DNA from: Mariniblastus sp.
Lineage (GTDB): Bacteria > Planctomycetota > Planctomycetia > Pirellulales > Pirellulaceae
NCBI GenBank assembly: GCA_014237975.1
Contig: JABACA010000023.1
Span: 1 to 44,809 of the forward strand
Direction: 5' to 3'
DNA length: 44,809 nt
The notes below the pieces were generated by a model. The model searched no databases. It saw only the letters and a program-made list of their open reading frames with translations, and was not told the origin of the DNA. The position numbers and the translations under genes were made by a program. Position 1 is the stretch's first letter, and every line of letters begins with the position of its first letter. Of the stretch, positions 36,008 through 43,868 are shown piece after piece.

Positions 36008-36652
36008 TCAGCCGCCGCCGCCACCGCCGCCACTTCCGCAGCTGCCGCCACCGGTGATACCACCTCCACCGTACGAGCCAAAACCTCCATAACCACCGCT
36101 TTGTGATCCGGCTTGCATTCGCATCCGATTGATTTCAGCCTGTCGTACTGCGATACGCGCTTGGCGCACTTGGGAATTGTGTTTGACCCGAGCCTGGACC
36201 AGGTCATCGACCATGTCCTCGGCCATGTCTTCACTGCTGGCACGACCGAAAATCTGGTAGCGGCAGTTGTTGTTGTTCAGTTCGACAAATTCGGCCACTC
36301 GTTGAGCAACGTATTGTTCACCTTGAAACTTGTTGAACTTAACCTGAACACTACCGTCTCTGCGAGGGACCATTCCCCCAACGACGAACCAGTCGTCTGC
36401 CGTATTGCTCGAAGAATCTACCGATTGCAACGCACCCAAATTACTCAACACGTATTGGTATTCCGACATCCCGCTCGTCTGGCTGTCGCAACATTCCATG
36501 GCGGAGTTGTTGGTTGGCGGAACATTCGTTGAAATGTTCTGCGAGTTAGTAGGCATGCTGTGCACGGCTGGAGGTTGTCCAAATTGAGCTGGTGCAAAAG
36601 ATGCGCACGACAGCAGAAGCGCGACACAAACGATCAGGCTGGTTGTTTTCAT
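36008..36652 (-). CDS. Secreted protein with a glycine-rich C-terminal tail, unknown function
   Basis: A 214-residue protein with a signal peptide (MKTTSLIVCVALLLSCASFAPA). Residues about 45-160 form a mixed domain (CCDSQTSGMSEYQYVLSNLG, TADDWFVVGGMVPRRDGSVQ, GEQYVAQRVAEFVELNNNN, SSEDMAEDMVDDLVQARVKHN), followed by a charged helix (QARIAVRQAEINRMRMQ). The last 35 residues are nearly all Gly, Ser and Tyr, with one Cys, ending in seven Gly. Such tails occur in self-associating or wall-linked proteins, but no function is assigned. A good promoter lies upstream. Confidence 0.7.
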   Translation of the reverse strand: MKTTSLIVCVALLLSCASFAPAQFGQPPAVHSMPTNSQNISTNVPPTNNSAMECCDSQTSGMSEYQYVLSNLGALQSVDSSSNTADDWFVVGGMVPRRDGSVQVKFNKFQGEQYVAQRVAEFVELNNNNCRYQIFGRASSEDMAEDMVDDLVQARVKHNSQVRQARIAVRQAEINRMRMQAGSQSGGYGGFGSYGGGGITGGGSCGSGGGGGGG

Positions 36653-36705
36653 TGAAATTCACCGTGAACGGGGAAGGGTCAACGGGCGACCTATATTCAT
36701 TATCT

Positions 36706-36734
36706 ATTATATAGAGTTGAGAACTTTGGTTCAA
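36706..36734 (-). promoter_or_regulatory. Sigma-70-like promoter for the glycine-rich protein gene
   Basis: On the minus strand TTGAAC (36734-36729) is followed by a 17-bp spacer and a consensus TATAAT (36711-36706). It sits about 50 nt before the ATG at 36652. The match and the AT-rich surroundings make this the best promoter candidate in the window. Confidence 0.6.
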
Positions 36735-36953
36735 ATCGATTAATTTCCCTCAAATCGCGCTTAATACCCCCTGTTTTTCGGGAGTTCCCTGCATTGGGGG
36801 CATTGCTCGTTTCTTGGTTGGCCGCTGCGAAATAGCGACAATTGGGATTTCTGATCCATGGTCCCATCCTTTGAAAGCCACCTTTGTCGTGAAATTGGGA
36901 TGTCCGTTTGTGGAAAATCGGCCCTGTAGTTGGTTTGTCAACACGTTATTGTG

Positions 36954-37150
36954 ACTTAACTCACGTGTATTCGGTGGACTGACAAAACGATTGTCGTGAA
37001 TTCGTCAATGCAGCTCTAAAATGTGGTCGACACTCCCGGAAGGCGAGTCGGACACCGTTGGTCCAGTTTGTCTTTTGACTCTCGGGTTGTCAGCGAGCGG
37101 CAATTCCACCTCTGCGGAAACGACTGAAACGGTCGGTCGTTACCAACTGC
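36954..37150 (+). pseudogene. Truncated copy of the kinase gene start with its leader
   Basis: These 197 bp match 39726-39924, the leader and first 52 codons of the Ser/Thr kinase gene. The first 42 bp, all untranslated, are identical. Then the ATG has become GTG, about 8 bp are inserted and about 10 bp deleted, and the frame meets TAA seven codons after the GTG. A central block at about 37060-37104 is almost unchanged. The copy stops where the kinase domain begins (after GRYQL). It therefore encodes no kinase. Its end lies 25 bp before the ATG of the glycerophosphodiesterase, so the copied leader could act as that gene's promoter region. Confidence 0.85.
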
Positions 37151-37175
37151 CTTATTGATAAGCCCCGGATAAAAA

Positions 37176-39020
37176 ATGCTCCCCAAGATTGCACAAGACT
37201 TTCGGAAATACTGGAAGCCGTTGTTGGCAACAAGCTTTTTGTACAAGCTGTTGACGATTGTTTTTTTGGCACCGTTGGTAGCGTTGCCGCTGCAATTGGC
37301 AATTAGTTTCTCCAGTAATCAGGTTTTGACTGACCAAGCGATTGCCTTTTTTTTCGTCACGCCCCTGGGTGCCACCAGTCTGATTGCCTGCATTGCCATT
37401 TTCATTAGTATTGCGGCATCGGAGCTCACAGCTCTATTGGCCATTCTGGCCAGTGACGAAAATCAGCCCAGTCCCTTCGCGGCCATTCGCTTTGCCTATC
37501 AGAAAAAAGCCCGCATTTTTAAAGTGACGGCTCGTGCAACGCTCGTGTTGTTATTGATCACAGCACCTTTTTTATTGATCGCGGGATTGATTTACCAAAC
37601 GCTGCTCTCCGAGTATGACATTAACTTTTACTTGCAGCATAGCCCACCCAAATTCAAGATGGCCGTTGGACTGGGAGCCGTATTGTTTTTGACTTGGTTG
37701 GTGCTCGCTTTACGTTTGGTGGTCCACTGGTTTTTGGCCATCGGCTTAGCTGCTTTTTGCGAAACCCATCCTGCCAAGAAAATCCTGCAGGAAAGTCGCG
37801 AGCGAGTCATTGGTTTTCGCCGACGCATTCTTTTTTGGTTGCTGATTTGGTTCGCAGCATCGACTCTGATTTCGACGATTACTGCGGGAATCATCATCAA
37901 TGTCGCCAGACTGTACATCCCCACACTAGAAAACTCCATTGTCGCCCTGGTTGTGGCGATCAGTATTTCCCTCGGAATATGGGCTATGGCTAATCTGTTG
38001 ACGGCGTTATTTAGCCGGTGCCTGTTCGCGATTATCTATTTCTTATTGTTTCGGCAAATGGCAGACGACCTCGCTCGGAAAATACCCGCGACGCTGACCG
38101 GCGCCGCACGGTCGCACAGCAAGGACGGGCTTCAATTGACCCGCAAAAGACTGGCTATTGGTTTAGTGGCAGGCCTGTTGATTGCAGGTGGGATGGGATG
38201 GTCGTTAGCCAGGAACTTACGTTTATCAGATGACGACGTTAGCATCATTGCGCACCGGGGCGCTTCCAAGCTCGCTCCGGAGAACACGATGGCAGCCATC
38301 CAACAAGCGATTCGTGACAACGCCGATTGGGTAGAAATTGATGTCCAAGAAACGGCTGATAATCACATCATTGTCTTCCACGACAGTGACTTTATGAAAC
38401 TGGCGAATAATCCGCTAAAGATTTGGGACGCGACCCTTGCGGACGTGCAAGCTATTGATATTGGCAGTTGGTTTGACGAGCAATTCAGTGACCAGCGCGC
38501 GCCTACTCTAAGAGAGGTCTTGAAGGCCTGCAAGGGAAAGATCCGCGTGCTGATTGAACTGAAATATTACGGACACGATGTCGACTTGGAAAACCGAGTC
38601 GCTGAAATTGTGGAAGCGGAAGGAATGGAGAATCAAATCGAGATCATGTCCCTGGAACTGGCCGCTGTGAAAAAGATGAAATCACTGCGACCTTCTTGGC
38701 GAGTCGGTTTATTGATGTCTGTCGCAACAGGCAACCTGGCGGCGTCGGAAGCTGATTTTTTGGCCGTGAACGCTGCATTTATTGATCGCGGTATGATTAA
38801 AACGGCGGGTAGCCGAAACCAAAAGGTACTGGCGTGGACGGTAAACGATGCGGCATCCATGTCGACCATGATTGGCATGGGGGTCAACGGACTGATCACC
38901 GACAATCCTGCGCTCGGCAGGACCGTGCTGCAGGACCGCAAGAAACTAAACGTGACCCAACGGCTGATGCTAGAACTCGCGGACGTATTCGGTCTACAGC
39001 CTCAAATCGTGGACCAGTAA
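37176..39020 (+). CDS. Membrane-anchored glycerophosphodiester phosphodiesterase
   Basis: A 614-residue protein. The N-terminal 340 residues are a polytopic membrane domain with about seven or eight helices, of the type found in membrane GDPD proteins. The C-terminal domain (about 350-600) is a GDPD TIM barrel. IIAHRGASKLAPENTMAAI carries the catalytic His, DWVEIDVQETADNHIIVFHDSDF the metal-binding Glu, Asp and second His, and PTLREVLKACKGKIRVLIELKYYG the third metal ligand. VLAWTVND and GVNGLITDNP close the barrel. It should cleave glycerophosphodiesters to glycerol-3-phosphate and an alcohol, or act on related lipids at the membrane. This fits the lipid genes upstream. No good ribosome binding site is seen before the ATG, and it lies just after the broken kinase copy. 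Confidence 0.92.
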   Translation: MLPKIAQDFRKYWKPLLATSFLYKLLTIVFLAPLVALPLQLAISFSSNQVLTDQAIAFFFVTPLGATSLIACIAIFISIAASELTALLAILASDENQPSPFAAIRFAYQKKARIFKVTARATLVLLLITAPFLLIAGLIYQTLLSEYDINFYLQHSPPKFKMAVGLGAVLFLTWLVLALRLVVHWFLAIGLAAFCETHPAKKILQESRERVIGFRRRILFWLLIWFAASTLISTITAGIIINVARLYIPTLENSIVALVVAISISLGIWAMANLLTALFSRCLFAIIYFLLFRQMADDLARKIPATLTGAARSHSKDGLQLTRKRLAIGLVAGLLIAGGMGWSLARNLRLSDDDVSIIAHRGASKLAPENTMAAIQQAIRDNADWVEIDVQETADNHIIVFHDSDFMKLANNPLKIWDATLADVQAIDIGSWFDEQFSDQRAPTLREVLKACKGKIRVLIELKYYGHDVDLENRVAEIVEAEGMENQIEIMSLELAAVKKMKSLRPSWRVGLLMSVATGNLAASEADFLAVNAAFIDRGMIKTAGSRNQKVLAWTVNDAASMSTMIGMGVNGLITDNPALGRTVLQDRKKLNVTQRLMLELADVFGLQPQIVDQ

Positions 39021-39050
39021 CCACCACTGCCTTCCAAAACTAGCCAGCCG

Positions 39051-39252
39051 GGTAGACGCAACTGGAATCGGTACCCAAGGCTACATCCAGTGTCCAGAAA
39101 ACACCAACAAGGCCGACTATAGCAAAATGATTGCCAGGCTCCAGGGCAACACCAAGGAGGCCAGCGCACCGATCCCGGTCCCTTTCACGTAACGCTTACA
39201 GAACACAACGACCAACGGAAAAGAAGGTTTCAAAGGAGCGATTATTGGTCGA
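39051..39252 (-). pseudogene. Decayed C-terminal fragment of an AbgT-type transporter
   Basis: The minus strand, read from 39252, gives IIAPLKPSFPLVVVFCKRY, then VKGTGIGALASLVLPWSLAI and ILL, a TAG stop, SALLVFSGHWM, and a second TAG. From memory of the family, this resembles the end of AbgT-type (p-aminobenzoyl-glutamate) transporters, where a 'YFPL.VVF..RY' segment is followed by 'GIGTL.SLMLPYS' and a last membrane helix. The first TAG stands where many relatives have Trp. No upstream part of such a gene is visible, so this is a truncated relic. Confidence 0.5.
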
Positions 39253-39767
39253 CGAGTCGCCGACGCGATGCGCGGCCTGCGTCAAATCCGGTCAGATCCC
39301 AAGTTCTGCAACGCTCTCGGACATTAGAGAACTCATTGGCGGCGCTGGCATCCAGCAAGCCCCCAGATCTCCGAATCCGTGCAAGATTGGTAGCGATCTG
39401 ACTCCGCTGAAATAAAATTGACCCGAACGAGGCAGCTCCGGACAAACCTTGAGCCGGACGAGCATCGTGGTGCAAATTCGGTGGCGAAAGCCGACGTGCA
39501 AATATTTGACAGCGATCCAAATTGCGGCCAAAATGTTATGCTTAGATGATTAGAATCCCTATCCGTTTCGCGATTCGGTCCAGAGAGACAACATGGGCAT
39601 CCCGCAGAATTGAGTAGGTCGCATAGGCCTGCATGTTGTCAGTCAGTGCGTCAAGTTTTGGCAGTTCTTTTCAGAACATTAGTTCCATGAAAAATAGCGA
39701 TACCCTGCCATTGATCGTCCCTTTTACTTAACTCACGTGTATTCGGTGGACTGACAAAACGATTGTC
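39253..39767. promoter_or_regulatory. Non-coding stretch before the kinase, with its conserved leader
   Basis: No recognisable gene lies here; overlapping open frames on both strands (39242-39531) match nothing I know. A 9-bp inverted repeat, GACAACATG (39587-39595) and CATGTTGTC (39632-39640), could form a hairpin. The final 42 bp (39726-39767) directly precede the kinase ATG and are identical in the broken upstream copy, whereas the coding part has drifted. This suggests either recent duplication or selection on a regulatory leader. Confidence 0.4.
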
Positions 39768-42035
39768 ATGAATGCAATTCTAAAATGTGGTCACTGTGGC
39801 GCGACACTTGCCGAAGGCGAATCGGACGCCGTTTGTCCAGTTTGTCTTTTGACTCTCGGGTTGTCAGCGAGCGGCAATGTTACCTCGGCTGAAACGATTG
39901 AATCGGTCGGTCGTTACCAACTGCTGGAAAAAATCGGGCAGGGCGGAATAGGTCAGGTTTACAAAGCCCGTGATTCACAACTGGGCAGAACAGTCGCAAT
40001 CAAGTTCCTGACGATGCAACTGGCCGAATCAACTGAGAATCTACAACGGTTCCAGCGCGAAGCTTCCACGCTTTCTCATGTCAGTCATCAAAACATCTGC
40101 ATTGTTTACGACGTGGGAAACTCGGATCGTGGACCGTATATCGTGATGGAATATGTTAAGGGGCAATCTCTAAGTGCGATCCTCGATTCCGATGGACTGC
40201 CGATTGGCCAAGCCCTCGACATCATGCTGCAGATTTGTGCCGGAATCGAAGTGATTCACGAGAAGGGGATCATCCACCGGGATATCAAGCCATCGAATGT
40301 CATGTTGACCGACAAGCATGTGGTCAAGCTGGTCGACTTTGGGTTGGCTAAATGGAATTCGAACCCCGACTCCGAATGGACCCGGCACGAGGATGCTATG
40401 CGAACCCGGGCTGAGTTCGTGAAAACGGTACCGGGGCAAGTGGTCGGCACACCCAGTTACATGTCTCCAGAACAGGCTGCCGGCACGGCGGTCGATGTGC
40501 GGAGCGATATTTTTTCCCTCGGTGCGCTGTTCTACGGAATGCTGGCAGGCGAACCACCCTTCATGGCCGAGACTCCCATGTTAGCCATGCACTCGATCAT
40601 CAGCCGCAAATACCGGCCGATTCGCGAAGTCAATCCGGACATCCCAGCCTCGTTGGAAACGATTGTCGATCGGATGCTGGGAGATCTGGACGAGAGGTTT
40701 CAGAGTATTGAGCAGATCGTTCCACTGCTACTCCAAGCGCAAGCCGAACAGGGAGTGCCTCGCTCGGTTAGCCAGGCGCCCACCCTCAGTGAGATTTCCT
40801 CAGTGGGATTGAGATCGGCCGAAGGCCTTGTCTCTACCGGCTCGACTCGAAAAAAATCCAAGCTCCTTTGGATCTTCGTTCCGATTCTGATGCTGTTGGT
40901 TGCCGCCTGGTTCATCAGTGGCTATTTTTCGGATCCGGCCGGTCCAACAGATACAGGATCGGCGGGGCAGGCCCCGTCACCGGTTGAGCCAACTTTGGGT
41001 CCGCCTCTCGGTTTCACTGCCGAAGCCCCGTCGGAAATAATCGATCCGATCGAGCATCATGTGGTGCTGGGTGTGGTGGTTGATCCCGGTCCCTTTGTGG
41101 ACCAGCAAAATCCTGAGGCTCAGGATGTCATCATCGCTGACTTGCATCGCGATCTACAAAAAGAACTGGCGGGAGTGCTGAAGGAATCGGGATTTCCAGT
41201 TGTGCCGGTGACGAATGTGGAATGGAACGGCATCAAGGAATCGATCGTAGCCGAAAAAGGTGGTTTTGATTACGGTTTGTCGGTGGGCAGTCTGCTCGAA
41301 AAGAAAAATGCCAACCTGTTTCTGAGTATTTCGGGATTTCGCGATACGGAAAAACAAGCCTATCATTTTGATCTTCATTTTTTCAATTTGGCCGGGCGCG
41401 CCTTCTTGGCTAAGTCGATGGAAATTCCGATCGAGTCTGTCGGCGAAAACACCGCGTCCAATACCCGTTCATTGTTCCAGCAATGGTTAGCCGAGACGTT
41501 TGAAAAGAAGCGAGCCGAATCGACGGGAGCCTCTCTTGCGGGGAACGGGGAAATCCCGCCGATCGAGGGAATCGTCATCCTGCCCGCCTTCGAAGAAGGG
41601 GAATCACCTTGGCAGGCGTTTGAGTTTGTGTCCCAGCCAGAGAGGAGCAGGTTGCAATACAAAGTTGCCGAAAAACTGCGGAGGCAACTGTTTGAACTCA
41701 AACCTGCCACCAAAACCAAGATCTCGACACCGAGTCGGGAGGAGTGGCGGGCTGCCAGGGATGTGGATGATGATCAAACCTGGGAAGATTTGTTGGGGCC
41801 GTTTGAAGCGAACGCCGTGTTGAGCCTGCATGGGAAATACGACGAGAGACTCATGACCTACGGCGTCAAGCTGGAATTGAACCAGATGGGCACCACTTAT
41901 CTCCAGGGGCAACACCGGTTTGCCTTTACGCAAGATTTCTTCCGGGAGAACTTTGACCAGGTGGTCCGTCAACTATTGGCAGCGCCCATCCTGCGTCCCG
42001 AGCAGAACTCTGAGGTACCGGCGGATGGAAATTAA
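39768..42035 (+). CDS. Transmembrane Ser/Thr protein kinase with N-terminal zinc ribbon
   Basis: A 755-residue protein. A short zinc ribbon (CGHC and CPVC, residues 7-26) is followed by a complete PknB-type kinase domain (about 49-325). It has the glycine loop IGQGGIGQVYKA, catalytic Lys in VAIKFL, HRDIKPSN, DFG in LVDFGLAKW, and the activation segment GTPSYMSPEQA. After a linker a single membrane helix (LLWIFVPILMLLVAAWFISGY, about 366-386) leads to an outer region of about 370 residues. This has two halves, VVLGVVVDPGPFVDQQ... and GIVILPAFEEGESPWQ..., each followed by a helix, a basic segment and a closing beta-strand segment. They may be two copies of one sensor domain. It likely senses something in the periplasm and signals inside. 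It is close to an ECF sigma factor, a common planctomycete pairing. Confidence 0.94.
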   Translation: MNAILKCGHCGATLAEGESDAVCPVCLLTLGLSASGNVTSAETIESVGRYQLLEKIGQGGIGQVYKARDSQLGRTVAIKFLTMQLAESTENLQRFQREASTLSHVSHQNICIVYDVGNSDRGPYIVMEYVKGQSLSAILDSDGLPIGQALDIMLQICAGIEVIHEKGIIHRDIKPSNVMLTDKHVVKLVDFGLAKWNSNPDSEWTRHEDAMRTRAEFVKTVPGQVVGTPSYMSPEQAAGTAVDVRSDIFSLGALFYGMLAGEPPFMAETPMLAMHSIISRKYRPIREVNPDIPASLETIVDRMLGDLDERFQSIEQIVPLLLQAQAEQGVPRSVSQAPTLSEISSVGLRSAEGLVSTGSTRKKSKLLWIFVPILMLLVAAWFISGYFSDPAGPTDTGSAGQAPSPVEPTLGPPLGFTAEAPSEIIDPIEHHVVLGVVVDPGPFVDQQNPEAQDVIIADLHRDLQKELAGVLKESGFPVVPVTNVEWNGIKESIVAEKGGFDYGLSVGSLLEKKNANLFLSISGFRDTEKQAYHFDLHFFNLAGRAFLAKSMEIPIESVGENTASNTRSLFQQWLAETFEKKRAESTGASLAGNGEIPPIEGIVILPAFEEGESPWQAFEFVSQPERSRLQYKVAEKLRRQLFELKPATKTKISTPSREEWRAARDVDDDQTWEDLLGPFEANAVLSLHGKYDERLMTYGVKLELNQMGTTYLQGQHRFAFTQDFFRENFDQVVRQLLAAPILRPEQNSEVPADGN

Positions 42036-42037
42036 AA

Positions 42038-42063
42038 AAGGGGATGAACGGTGTCATCCCCTT
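42038..42063 (-). terminator. Strong intrinsic terminator between convergent genes
   Basis: A perfect 10-bp stem (AAGGGGATGA and TCATCCCCTT) with a 6-nt loop lies 2 bp after the kinase stop codon. The flanking run of six A on the plus strand is a T-tract on the minus strand. It therefore terminates the minus-strand gene best, and may also protect the 3' end of the kinase mRNA. Confidence 0.75.
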
Positions 42064-42200
42064 GGTAAATATACTGCACGCACTTGTCGTGCAGCTCACC
42101 TCGCTCTTCGTCGAAATACCATTCTCCCCCTGCGACCCTCCTTCAATTAAAAGTTTTCCCAATCAATCACCCCACCAGGACCCGTTCCTATGCCAATCGC

Positions 42201-42602
42201 CTATTCGGATTCGTTGTCACTCATGCCTTCCAGTCTCAGTTGGTAACAGGCAGTAGCGATTCCTTCCAGCACCCCACCACCCGGCATGACGTGCATTAAA
42301 TTAAGACCGGCAAACAAAACTTCGGTGTGATCGTCGGAGCATTCCTGGACCTGGTCGTCGCCCGTATTTGTAAATTCATCCGCCGGTGTTCCGACAGCGA
42401 TTCCACCCAGCCAGGGGGCTGACATGGCTTCCCCCTTAATGTCTCCCAATTTCATGAATTCCCCCTTAATGTCTCCCAATTTCACGAATGAATTCCCGGT
42501 TGGTTGCAACCGTCTTTCTGTTTGTGCGTGCCCCTGGTCGAGCATGGCAAGTGAGGAGATCGTAAAAATGGTGAACAGGGTTAAGAATGTGTTGCGTTTC
42601 AT
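42201..42602 (-). CDS. Small secreted protein with a tandem decapeptide, unknown function
   Basis: About 133 residues from the ATG at 42602, preferred because AAGGA lies about 7 nt upstream and a signal peptide follows at once (MKRNTFLTLFTIFTISSLAMLDQGHA). The mature part begins with a tandem decapeptide, FVKLGDIKGE then FMKLGDIKGE. Then come a Gly/Ala-rich stretch and an acidic segment (DDQVQECSDDHTEVLFAGLN) with two Cys in the C-terminal half (ECSDD and TACYQ). No family is recognised. It lies downstream of the ECF sigma factor on the same strand, about 195 bp away, so it may be under its control. The strong terminator lies about 140 bp downstream. Confidence 0.65.
   Translation of the reverse strand: MKRNTFLTLFTIFTISSLAMLDQGHAQTERRLQPTGNSFVKLGDIKGEFMKLGDIKGEAMSAPWLGGIAVGTPADEFTNTGDDQVQECSDDHTEVLFAGLNLMHVMPGGGVLEGIATACYQLRLEGMSDNESE
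42431..42490 (-). repeat. 30-bp tandem repeat in coding sequence
   Basis: Two head-to-tail 30-bp units (42431-42460 and 42461-42490) differ at only a few positions near their right ends. The length is a multiple of three, so the repeat adds exactly ten residues (F-V/M-KLGDIKGE) without breaking the frame. This is typical of replication slippage. Confidence 0.9.
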
Positions 42603-42796
42603 CATCAAGTCCTTGCTGTGCGAGGTGACGGGGGCCAATCGAGCTGGCTCCCCTCGGATCGGAATCGATGCGTCCGATTCCCTGACAAAGGGGACTAAAC
42701 AGAAAACGGACCGGCGCAACACGATTTCCGGGAATTTTTTTTAAAGGCTCAGATAGATGGTTAAATCCAACGATTTCCGTATTCAACCGTCGCGGT

Positions 42797-43501
42797 TCAG
42801 GCCTGGAAGGCGCGGAACAGGTCGTGGATCTCCTCGTCCACATCCTGCTCGCTGGCGACGGTTTGAGCAATCTCCTGCCGCAACAGGAAGCGGAAGCGGT
42901 CGCGCATTCGCGAGGCGGCCATCCGCGCGGCCGAGGCAGTCATCTCCAGCTGATCGGCGACCGCCTGGTAGTTCTGTCCCTCTTGGCGCGCGATGAACGG
43001 TTTGAGTTGTTGAAACTGGGCCAGCTTGTCCTGTTCCCGGTAGTCCTCTTCCAGTTGTTTCATGACCAACTGCAAAACGGTGCGGGCCCATTGCCGCTGG
43101 AACTCCTGCTCGGCCGTCAGGGAATCAGTCGGTTCCATTTTCCGGTCGCCGTCCTCCCGTTGGTCCAGGGAAACTACCGGCCTGCCGCCCCCTCTTTTTT
43201 TGGCCTGGGAATGAACGCGCTGTTGCTGGAGAAACCGTTTGAACGAAACGATCAGGAATGAGCGAAATTTGCCTCGCTCGGCATCGGCCACCTTGAGCGA
43301 GTCCTTCTCGATCAGCCGGGCAATGAAGGCCTGGACCGAGTCACTGGCGGTTGCTTCATCACGCGATCGTCGCCGGGCATATTCAAAGAGCGGTTGCCAG
43401 TATTTTTTACAAAGCTGACTCAATGCTTGTTGAGCATCGGCAGAACCCTGGTCTGCAGCGGCCAAGACCAATGTCCACTGTGTCGTCTCAAAATGAAGCA
43501 T
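42797..43501 (-). CDS. ECF-type RNA polymerase sigma factor (planctomycete type)
   Basis: About 234 residues from the ATG at 43501; earlier upstream codons give an unlike sequence. MLHFETTQWTLVLAAADQG is the usual opening of this family, where 'TRWS.V..A' is common. Sigma region 2 covers about 25-95 (ALSQLCKKYWQPLFEYARRR, then DSVQAFIARLIEKD and FRSFLIVSFKRFLQQQR). A linker with KKRGGGRPVVSLDQ follows. Region 4 (about 160-215) has LKPFIARQEGQNYQAVADQL and MTASAARMAASRMRDRFRFL, the helix-turn-helix that reads the -35 element. The final acidic tail (SEQDVDEEIHDLFRAF) is typical of this group. No anti-sigma factor is seen; control by the nearby kinase is plausible but inferred. Confidence 0.93.
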   Translation of the reverse strand: MLHFETTQWTLVLAAADQGSADAQQALSQLCKKYWQPLFEYARRRSRDEATASDSVQAFIARLIEKDSLKVADAERGKFRSFLIVSFKRFLQQQRVHSQAKKRGGGRPVVSLDQREDGDRKMEPTDSLTAEQEFQRQWARTVLQLVMKQLEEDYREQDKLAQFQQLKPFIARQEGQNYQAVADQLEMTASAARMAASRMRDRFRFLLRQEIAQTVASEQDVDEEIHDLFRAFQA

Positions 43502-43868
43502 TGACGTTTCTCTTTCGGACTGTGTCAACAGATCTTGTTTTCGATTCGGCAGCCTGCTCCGTTCCAATTTTCCGTTTGTTGCCCAGCCGAATCAACCCGT
43601 CAGCCATTCCATGGCTCAAAAGGTCGGCACCCGCGCGGTGAGAATGCTCTTTTGCTCGGCCAAGAAAGTCTATAAACTAACAACCAAGCTGTGAGAATCA
43701 ACGTAATTCAGGTCGTTCCGGTTGTTTTTGATCGTCGTAAACTTTGCCGAAAACCTGTTTTTCGATCGAAAGACTGAACCAGGTAGTTTGGTTGTGAATC
43801 GTTAATGCCAAGATGGTTTAATGTGATCATCTGGCGAAACTAATCATTTCTTTATAGGGCGTATTACT
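43502..43868. other. Divergent intergenic region, 367 bp
   Basis: The region lies between the ECF sigma factor (minus) and a small membrane protein (plus). AT-rich blocks near 43670-43700 and 43780-43860 could hold promoters, but no good -35/-10 pair is seen. No gene is recognised. Confidence 0.4.

Noticed and set aside
36008-36050. GCC-rich triplet run as a simple sequence repeat of its own
   Set aside because: It is the codon pattern of the poly-glycine tail of the minus-strand gene.
39131-39531. Overlapping plus and minus frames of 79-94 residues before the kinase
   Set aside because: No motif, signal peptide or ribosome binding site was seen on either strand. They may be relics, but I could not assign any to a family.
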